6,156 nucleotides of DNA. Source: Candidatus Eiseniibacteriota bacterium. GTDB lineage: Bacteria; Eisenbacteria; RBG-16-71-46; JAFGJU01. Below, piece by piece: positions 1 through 4,566 of this stretch; positions within the stretch are counted from its first letter, which is position 1; the number at the start of each line of letters is the position of its first letter. The notes below the pieces were generated by a model. That model worked only from the letters and a program-made list of their open reading frames with translations. It did no database searches and was not told the origin of the DNA. The stretch is taken from NCBI GenBank assembly GCA_016928935.1, contig JAFGJU010000170.1, forward strand, positions 1 to 6,156. Reading direction: 5' to 3'. The position numbers were made by a program, and so were the translations under genes.

Positions 1-88
1 CGCGATAGCTACGCGGCGGGTGCGCTTCCCGGGTCCGGAAAGCTCGTGCGGGCGGTGTGAGGACCGGAGGGGTCAATCGCGGCCGGCG

Positions 89-739
89 TCACGACAGGCC
101 CACTGCCCCGGCCATGCGAACCAGCTCGGCCAGGGACGCGGCCTCCATTTTTCTCATCACCCTGCCGCGGTGGACCTTCACCGTTTTTATGGACAACTTG
201 AGGTCGTCCGCGATCTCTTTGTTCATCTTGCCCTTCACGACGAGGCGTAGAACCTCAAGCTCCCGCGGGGTCAGGGTGTTGAGGCGTTGCTTGACCGCGG
301 CAGTCCCGGCAGCGAGCGCCGAGTCACTCTGATTCTTCTCTATGGCGAAGCGTATGGAGGAGAGGAGGTCCTTGGGGCTGAAGGGCTTGGGCAGGAAATC
401 CACCGCGCCGGCCTTCATGGCCTTGACGCTCATGGGCACGTCGCCGTGGCCGGTGATGAAGACCACGGGCAGGGACAGATTGAGCGCGGCCATTTTCTCC
501 TGGAGCTGGAGGCCGTTCAAGCCCGGCATTCGCACGTCCAGCACAAGACAGGAGGGGCTGGCGTAATGGCCCAGTGCGAGGAACTCCTCGGCGCAGGCAA
601 AAATCTCAGCCGAAAAACCGTGAGTCTTGAGCAGTCTGGCCATGGAGCGGCGCACCGAGGGGTCGTCGTCCACGACGTAAACCGTCGGGCCCGCCGCGGC
701 CGTCGCTGAAGCCCCGGCCTTTTTGAGTCCTCCGCTCAT
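89..739 (-). CDS. FixJ/NarL-type two-component response regulator
   Basis: A cytoplasmic response regulator of 216 residues, predicted to accept phosphate from the kinase encoded just upstream and then bind DNA. Residues 19-135 form a receiver domain. The acidic cluster D24-D26 follows the first strand, D68 in LVLDVRMPG is the phospho-acceptor, T96 lies in ITGHGD, and K118 lies in LPKPF, so the active-site set is complete. Residues 155-210 form a LuxR-type helix-turn-helix (LTPRELEVLRL, then NKEIADDL and SIKTVKVHR). Length and domain order match the FixJ/TodT class. I chose the ATG at 739 because it overlaps the kinase stop (ATGA) and has GGAGG six bases upstream; an open frame extends to 775 but inside the kinase gene. 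The overlap implies translational coupling. The target genes are unknown. No T-rich terminator hairpin is visible in bases 1-88, so the transcript may continue out of the window. Confidence 0.95.
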   Translation of the reverse strand: MSGGLKKAGASATAAAGPTVYVVDDDPSVRRSMARLLKTHGFSAEIFACAEEFLALGHYASPSCLVLDVRMPGLNGLQLQEKMAALNLSLPVVFITGHGDVPMSVKAMKAGAVDFLPKPFSPKDLLSSIRFAIEKNQSDSALAAGTAAVKQRLNTLTPRELEVLRLVVKGKMNKEIADDLKLSIKTVKVHRGRVMRKMEAASLAELVRMAGAVGLS

Positions 740-2460
740 GCAAGGCCTCCATCCGCCTGCGAGGCTTTGCGCCATACGGGTAGTGTGAAGAAGAACGTTG
801 CGCCCTTGTTGGGGTTGTTTCTTACCACAAGGTTCCCGCCGTGTCCCTCGATTATGGCGCGGCTTATGGGAAGCCCCATGCCCATGCCGTCGGGCTTTGT
901 CGTGAAAAAATGCCGGAACAAGCGTTTCATGTTCTGCTCCGGTATCCCGTCGCCGGAGTCAGACACCTCAATCATCACCAAGTCCCGGCCCTCCGGGGCC
1001 GAGCGAATCAGGAGCTCCTTGGCATCCGGGCCGCTCTCGACCATCGCGTCCAGCCCGTTCGAGATCAGGTTGAGGAGAACCTGCTGCAGCTGCACCCAGT
1101 CCCCGCGCACCGGCGCCACACTCTCGTCCAGGTCGAGGCGTATGACCTTGTTCCTCATGACCGCGTCGGCGTTGACGAATTCTGTGGTCGCGCGAATGAG
1201 CTTGTTCACGTCCAACAGCTCGAGCTCCGGCTCTTTCTTCTTGTACATGGAGCGCAGCTTCCGAATGACCTCTCCGGCGCGCCTGTCGTCGTGCACGATG
1301 TCTTTGAGGATCTCGTCCACCTCTGCGACGTCGGGGCTGTCCATGGCAAGAAGACGCTGAGCCGCCTGCGCGTTGGATAGAATCGCCGTGAGGGGCTGGT
1401 TAACCTCGTGGGCAATAGACGAGGCCAGCTCCCCGAGCTTTGCGGCCCTGGTCGTCAGCAGAAGCTCCTCGCGCTGATGCTCGAATTCCATCTCCGCCCT
1501 GCGCATTTGTGTCGTGTCGACGAGCGTCTCGATGACGTGCGTCAGCCGGCCGTCGGCGTTCCTTACAGGAGCCACGTGGAGCAGTCCCCAGAACTGAGTC
1601 CCGTCCTTCCTGTAGAACGGTATCTCCGTCTGGATCACGGCCTGCCCGGCAAGCGACTCGTCGATTTTGCCGATTGGTACGGGAGAGCTCGCGGGACCGC
1701 GCAGAAAACTGGGGTCGCGTCCGACCACTTCGGGCCTGGTGTACCCAGTCATGTCCTCGAAGGCGCGGTTCGCGTAGATGATCTCAGCGTTGTCGCCCCT
1801 CGTGTCCACGGCCAACACGGCCACCGGGATTGTGTCCAGTGCGGCGAAACCGACGCGGAGCTCCTCCCTCTGAGCGCGCTGCAGTTCTTCGGCCGCGCGC
1901 CTGACCGAGGTGATGTCCCTCGTGACGTGCAGCGTACCCATAAGCCGCCCGTTCCTGCCGATGATGGGCGAGCACGAAATATGCAGGTACAGCTTCAGTC
2001 TTGGCTCAAAGAACTCCTCGACGGCGGCCTTCCCGGTCCTTAGTGTCCGAACGTGGGGACAGTGCTTCCAGGGCTCGTCACTGCCGTGAAACACCTCGTG
2101 GCATTTTCTGCCGATTAGCCTGGCTTTGGGCACGCCCAACATCCTGGCGACCGCCCTGTTTACTTTCACTATGTTGAATTTGCTGTCATGAATCGAAATC
2201 GGGTCGGAGCTGGCGTCAAAGGTGGTTTCCCACTCAGACGGGGTTAGTTGTATCCCGTGGCCCAGGGCCGGCGCGGACGCCCACGGTTTACCGGCAGGAG
2301 GTTCGCCAATTCTGTGAAGTTGACGGGACCTCGGGGTCTTGCCTGTGCCCGCGGGTCTGCCCGTCCTTCTGGGCTTTCCGGTCTTCGACGACTTGTCGGT
2401 CTTAGCGGACTTCCTCGTGCCTGGCCTCCTTGGCTGACGCCTATATGATGCACTCAGCAA
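736..2460 (-). CDS. Soluble PAS-PAS sensor histidine kinase
   Basis: A histidine kinase of 574 residues with no membrane segment, so it probably senses a cytoplasmic signal and phosphorylates the regulator encoded after it. Domain order: basic low-complexity tail (1-60), PAS 1 (about 76-187), PAS 2 (about 207-318), a short coiled linker, a DHp domain with phospho-acceptor H351 in SSIAHEVNQPL (about 341-405), and an ATPase domain (about 455-563). The ATPase domain shows the N box (N464/N468 in LLNLISNGLDAM), G1 (DSGDG, 501-505), F box (FFTTKP) and G2 (GMGMGL). The layout resembles FixL/NtrB-type kinases. PAS 1 carries C120, H125, C134 and H136; PAS 2 is LOV-like without the photoactive Cys. 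The start is TTG: the frame closes at 2470-2472, and the next ATG, GTG or TTG in frame is GTG at codon 98, inside PAS 1. The upstream ribosome site (GGGCGG, two bases away) is poor. A terminator ends 14 bases upstream. The exact start is the weakest part of this call. Confidence 0.93.
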   Translation of the reverse strand: MLSASYRRQPRRPGTRKSAKTDKSSKTGKPRRTGRPAGTGKTPRSRQLHRIGEPPAGKPWASAPALGHGIQLTPSEWETTFDASSDPISIHDSKFNIVKVNRAVARMLGVPKARLIGRKCHEVFHGSDEPWKHCPHVRTLRTGKAAVEEFFEPRLKLYLHISCSPIIGRNGRLMGTLHVTRDITSVRRAAEELQRAQREELRVGFAALDTIPVAVLAVDTRGDNAEIIYANRAFEDMTGYTRPEVVGRDPSFLRGPASSPVPIGKIDESLAGQAVIQTEIPFYRKDGTQFWGLLHVAPVRNADGRLTHVIETLVDTTQMRRAEMEFEHQREELLLTTRAAKLGELASSIAHEVNQPLTAILSNAQAAQRLLAMDSPDVAEVDEILKDIVHDDRRAGEVIRKLRSMYKKKEPELELLDVNKLIRATTEFVNADAVMRNKVIRLDLDESVAPVRGDWVQLQQVLLNLISNGLDAMVESGPDAKELLIRSAPEGRDLVMIEVSDSGDGIPEQNMKRLFRHFFTTKPDGMGMGLPISRAIIEGHGGNLVVRNNPNKGATFFFTLPVWRKASQADGGLA

Positions 2461-2474
2461 GTCCGCCCATCAAT

Positions 2475-2515
2475 AAAAAACCAGAAGGGGCCGGCGGCAG
2501 CGCCGGCCCTTCCGG
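2475..2515 (-). terminator. Intrinsic terminator after the secreted-protein gene
   Basis: Read on the minus strand, CCGGAAGGGCCGGCG (2515-2501), loop CTGC and CGCCGGCCCCTTCTGG (2496-2481) form a stem of about 15 pairs with one bulged C and one G-T pair. Six T follow directly (2480-2475). This is a textbook Rho-independent terminator for minus-strand transcription, lying about 58 bases after the stop of the secreted-protein gene. No T tract follows the hairpin on the plus strand, so it acts one way. It sits immediately in front of the kinase start and could instead work as an attenuator for the kinase operon. Confidence 0.88.
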
Positions 2516-2573
2516 TCAGGCAGCAGTCCAGTCATGGCGTCACGGCCGAGCGAGCTGCGCGGAGACTCTCGCC

Positions 2574-3257
2574 CTACCTGTACAACGCTTTGACCCTGCC
2601 CCAGCTCGAGTGCTCGACGGGCACCACAACGTCATGGGAGAAGGCGGTGAAACACTCCGGCCCGTCCCTCACCCCGTCGTGGTCCTCGTCTGAGAAAGCC
2701 CATATGTGCACCCCGGTGCAGCCCGTCATCCTCACGTACAACGTCATTACGTCCGAATAATTGTTGCCGTCCGGGGTCGGTGTCTGGACGACGAGGTCGC
2801 CCGCATGGTACACGTTGCCGCTCAAGATGGAACCCTGAACGCGTATCGTCGGGGCACACCCCTCGGGCTCAACTCTGTCAAACACGACAAGTATGTCAGA
2901 ATAAGTGGTCGGGGCGTTCGAGAACCCGTCGATTATCAGCTGGAAACTCGTGCCGTCGAAGAAGAACCCGTCCTCGCCGTTTGTGGACGGCACGAAACCG
3001 ATCAGGCCCGTTGCCTGGTAAATGCCCAGGTCAACCTCATCGGTCCCAACTTCCAGGAGGATTTCGCCCCCTCTATCGTAAGCTGGATCGTACAACGGGT
3101 GACCGGGACCCACAGTGTAGTACTCTGTGGGGTCGTAGTGGTAAGTGCAGGTGCCGGTTGGATAGACCACTAGGCAGGGGTCTGCTGCCGCCAAACGGCA
3201 AAATGCCAGGCTCACCGCAAAGATAAACCCGGCATAGATAGAGTGTCTCCGCGCCAT
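2574..3257 (-). CDS. Secreted protein of unknown function with Asp-rich calcium-type loop
   Basis: I do not recognise this 227-residue protein as a named family. Residues 1-25 are a Sec signal peptide: basic start (ARRHS), hydrophobic core (IYAGFIFAVSLAF) and an A-x-A cleavage site before D26. The mature part has five Cys (28, 37, 134, 180, 202), a Tyr/Pro-rich start and strand-like stretches, suggesting a beta-rich exported protein with possible disulfides. D190-x-D192-x-D194-G-x-x-D198 matches the thrombospondin type 3 / EF-loop-like calcium pattern. The chain ends in SSWGRVKALYR. The ATG at 3257 was chosen over in-frame ATGs at 3290 and 3371 because it gives the clean signal peptide, has AAAGGAG upstream (11 bases, rather far), and fits a promoter whose predicted transcript begins near 3306; 3371 lies upstream of that promoter. 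Its own terminator follows. Reality of the gene: high; function: unknown. Confidence 0.82.
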   Translation of the reverse strand: MARRHSIYAGFIFAVSLAFCRLAAADPCLVVYPTGTCTYHYDPTEYYTVGPGHPLYDPAYDRGGEILLEVGTDEVDLGIYQATGLIGFVPSTNGEDGFFFDGTSFQLIIDGFSNAPTTYSDILVVFDRVEPEGCAPTIRVQGSILSGNVYHAGDLVVQTPTPDGNNYSDVMTLYVRMTGCTGVHIWAFSDEDHDGVRDGPECFTAFSHDVVVPVEHSSWGRVKALYR

Positions 3258-3312
3258 GTTGTCGCACGCTCCTTTCCATGCCACCTTCCCCATCCCCCAG
3301 CGCGCATAACTG

Positions 3313-3341
3313 ATTTTAGCACGGCCCAGTGCTTGCGTCAA
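3313..3341 (-). promoter_or_regulatory. Sigma70-type promoter for the secreted-protein gene
   Basis: On the minus strand, TTGACG (3341-3336), a 17-base spacer and TAAAAT (3318-3313) match the sigma70 consensus at 5 of 6 in each box with ideal spacing. Transcription would start near 3306, giving a leader of about 50 bases before the ATG at 3257. No other equally good match was seen upstream of this gene. Confidence 0.8.
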
Positions 3342-3404
3342 GCAAAAGGGCATAAGACCAAAGGCACCCACCGGCCAGAAGTGTCGCCGACTGCAGCCTG
3401 TCGA

Positions 3405-3419
3405 ACACCCGCCGAGTGT
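3405..3419. repeat. Short imperfect inverted repeat between divergent promoters
   Basis: ACACCCGCCGAGTGT is a 15-base sequence that matches its own reverse complement except at the centre and one symmetric pair. It lies between the minus-strand promoter (3313-3341) and the plus-strand promoter (3481-3510), where a dimeric regulator could bind. No second copy was seen in the window, so operator function is only a guess. The rest of 3342-3480 holds no gene, RNA or DnaA-box cluster that I can see; there are only short palindromes (GTCGCCGAC at 3383, TTAGCTAA at 3445) of a size expected by chance. Confidence 0.3.
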
Positions 3420-3480
3420 CCCCTATGCATTGCTGTAGCGGAGGTTAGCTAATAGAGGGAGTCCCCGAAGTACTAAGTGC

Positions 3481-3510
3481 TTGACTGACGAGGGGGTTAT
3501 TCCCTAGAAT
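3481..3510 (+). promoter_or_regulatory. Sigma70-type promoter for the rpmH operon
   Basis: TTGACT (3481-3486), an 18-base spacer and TAGAAT (3505-3510) give 5 of 6 matches in each box. Transcription would begin near 3517, about 168 bases before rpmH. It is the only good plus-strand promoter seen ahead of the cluster, and a strong promoter fits the high demand for a ribosomal protein. Confidence 0.75.
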
Positions 3511-3516
3511 CTCGCT

Positions 3517-3684
3517 GGTTGCGGCTCGCTGGCGACTGGAGCGGCTTGCTTCGCCCGCCACGAGCTCTTTTTTGAGCATTCGGGTCTGAGCATTGCTCCC
3601 CCAGGCGCTCTTGGGAGCGTTCGAGGGGGCGGACGTAGAGCCCCGGGTCCACGGGTAACCGGGGGCACCGGTGGAGGGTTTCAC
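3517..3684 (+). promoter_or_regulatory. Structured 5' leader of rpmH
   Basis: This GC-rich untranslated stretch of about 168 bases can fold into nested stems. CCCCC (3598-3602) pairs with GGGGG (3625-3629) around an inner CGCTC-TTGG-GAGCG hairpin (3606-3619). An alternative GCTCCC/GGGAGC stem (3595-3600 with 3613-3618) would exclude it. A second hairpin, CCCCGG/CCGGGG (3641-3646 with 3659-3664), ends nine bases before the rpmH ribosome site. I do not recognise a known riboswitch or ribosomal-protein leader. A regulatory role is inference from position and foldability. Confidence 0.45.
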
Positions 3685-3819
3685 TTGAAACGGACGTTTC
3701 AACCACACAATCGACCCCGCAAGAAAACTCACGGTTTTCGCAAGAGAATGAGCACGAAGCAGGGTAGAGCGGTCCTGAGCAGAAGAAGGAAGAAGGGACG
3801 GAAGCGCGTCTCCGTGTAG
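3685..3819 (+). CDS. rpmH: Ribosomal protein L34 (bL34)
   Basis: This encodes a complete 44-residue bL34, a small, very basic protein of the large ribosomal subunit that binds 23S rRNA. The translation begins with the family signature KRTFQPHNRPRKK, continues with THGFRKRMSTKQGR and ends in SRRRKKGRKRVSV; this is the usual length and covers the whole family motif. The start codon is TTG, supported by the fixed N-terminal KRTFQP motif and by GGAGG at 3673-3677, seven bases upstream. Because of the TTG start and the short length, an ATG-based gene finder would miss it. It is the first gene of the rpmH-rnpA-yidD-yidC cluster, 44 bases ahead of rnpA. Confidence 0.97.
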   Translation: MKRTFQPHNRPRKKTHGFRKRMSTKQGRAVLSRRRKKGRKRVSV

Positions 3820-3863
3820 CCGGTACGGGCTCTTCTGCCGGCCGCGCCTCCGCCACTGACCCG

Positions 3864-4223
3864 ATGGACAAACAGGATGAGCGATTCCCCTTGCGGGAGA
3901 GACTCCGGCGCACGGCCGACTTTGAGCGGGTGTACGAGCAGGGCAGTGTGTTCCAGGGCCGTCACGTCGTGCTATTCTGTCTGACTGCGGGGGTCGACCA
4001 GCGAAAAGCGGGATTCGTGGCCAGCCGTAAGATAGGCGGCGCCGTGGAAAGAAATCGGGCGCGCAGGCGCATCCGTGAGGCATACAGAAAGCTCAGGAGC
4101 GGCCTTCCCGGGAACGCGCACCTTGTGTTCGTTGCCCGGGCCGGCGTGACGGACATTGGGTGGGACGAGCTTCTGGCTGATGTTGCGGGTCTCTTGAAGA
4201 AGGCCGGTCTGCTGACCGCCTAG
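3864..4223 (+). CDS. rnpA: Ribonuclease P protein component
   Basis: This encodes the 119-residue protein subunit of RNase P, which pairs with the catalytic RNA and helps it bind pre-tRNA for 5'-leader removal. The start RFPLRERLRRTADFERVYEQG is typical of the family. The RNR signature is present at residues 63-70 (RNRARRRI, within VERNRARRRIREAYR), as is the preceding GFVASRKIGGAV segment that forms part of the conserved core. Length is normal. The ATG at 3864 is the first ATG, GTG or TTG of the frame since the end of rpmH and sits at the usual distance from the RFPxRERL motif. No good ribosome-binding site is visible in front of it, so translation may depend on coupling to rpmH 44 bases upstream. 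The RNase P RNA gene (rnpB) is not in the window. Confidence 0.97.
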   Translation: MDKQDERFPLRERLRRTADFERVYEQGSVFQGRHVVLFCLTAGVDQRKAGFVASRKIGGAVERNRARRRIREAYRKLRSGLPGNAHLVFVARAGVTDIGWDELLADVAGLLKKAGLLTA

Positions 4224-4248
4224 CCGGCAGTGACCGTGGTTCTAGTGT

Positions 4249-4272
4249 GCGGGGCGCATGCGCTGCGCCCGC
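4249..4272 (+). other. Intercistronic hairpin between rnpA and yidD
   Basis: GCGGGGCGCA (4249-4258), loop TGCGC and TGCGCCCGC (4264-4272) form a nine-pair stem with one bulged G. No T run follows, so it is not an intrinsic terminator. It lies between the rnpA stop and the yidD start and could mark an mRNA processing or stability site. A possible upstream ATG of the yidD frame (4258) lies inside it, which argues against that start. Confidence 0.45.
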
Positions 4273-4302
4273 CGAATGATTGCCTCGTCCTCGCGTGGAG
4301 AA

Positions 4303-4512
4303 ATGAAGACAGTAATTGTGCTTTTCATCAGGGGCTACCAGCTCCTCATCTCCCCTCTGTTCCCGGCCTCCTGCAGGTTCTATCCGAGCTGCTCGGAGTA
4401 CACAAGGCAGGCCGTGCTCAAATACGGCGCAGGGCGGGGAATCTGGATGGGTTTCAGGAGACTCCTCAGGTGTCACCCGTTCAACGAGGGTGGTGTTGAT
4501 GAGGTTCGGTAA
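4303..4512 (+). CDS. yidD: YidD membrane protein insertion efficiency factor
   Basis: This encodes a 69-residue member of the YidD family, a small inner-membrane-associated protein thought to assist YidC-dependent insertion. The family core is intact: IRGYQLLISPLFPASCRFYPSCSEY with C24 and C30, then KYGAGRGIWMGFRRLLRCHPF with C57, then the NEGGVDEV tail. The N-terminal half is hydrophobic/amphipathic. I chose the ATG at 4303 because the family normally begins MKxxxxxxIRxYQ. In-frame ATGs at 4258 and 4276 would add an atypical MRCARRMIASSSRGE extension that overlaps a hairpin. The ribosome site GGAG (4297-4300) is only two bases from the start, closer than usual, so weak translation or a different start remains possible. 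The gene follows rnpA by 79 bases; the yidC frame opens right after its stop. Confidence 0.93.
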   Translation: MKTVIVLFIRGYQLLISPLFPASCRFYPSCSEYTRQAVLKYGAGRGIWMGFRRLLRCHPFNEGGVDEVR

Positions 4513-4566
4513 TCAGTTGAACATTCGTCGGCGAAGAGACGGCAGAAGAAAGGCTCCGGGTATCAA

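Noticed and set aside
1..88. A terminator or another gene downstream of the response regulator
   Set aside because: Short GC-rich palindromes occur but none is followed by a T tract, and no coding signal is clear in so short a stretch.
1408..2043. A 211-codon plus-strand open frame opposite the kinase PAS region
   Set aside because: The minus-strand frame carries conserved PAS and kinase motifs throughout; the plus-strand product looks random.
2244..2453. A minus-strand 69-codon frame starting with GTG near the kinase start, as a possible small gene
   Set aside because: It overlaps the kinase N-terminus in another frame, is Arg/Pro-rich as expected of shifted basic codons, and has no homology I recognise.
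2706..3226. Two plus-strand open frames opposite the secreted-protein gene
   Set aside because: No start context and no domain in the product. The minus-strand frame has a promoter, signal peptide and terminator, which decides the strand.
3198..3257. A lipoprotein signal (Cys20) in the secreted protein
   Set aside because: The residues before Cys20 are L-A-F, and Phe at -1 does not fit a lipobox. The A-x-A site before D26 fits signal peptidase I better.
3258..3684. A replication origin beside the rpmH cluster
   Set aside because: The rpmH-rnpA cluster often lies near dnaA and oriC, but I saw no TTATCCACA-like boxes on either strand, no AT-rich unwinding element and no dnaA gene in the window.
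3445..4083. A 212-codon open frame on the minus strand opposite the rpmH promoter, rpmH and rnpA
   Set aside because: It covers two certain plus-strand genes and their promoter, and its product has no family features.
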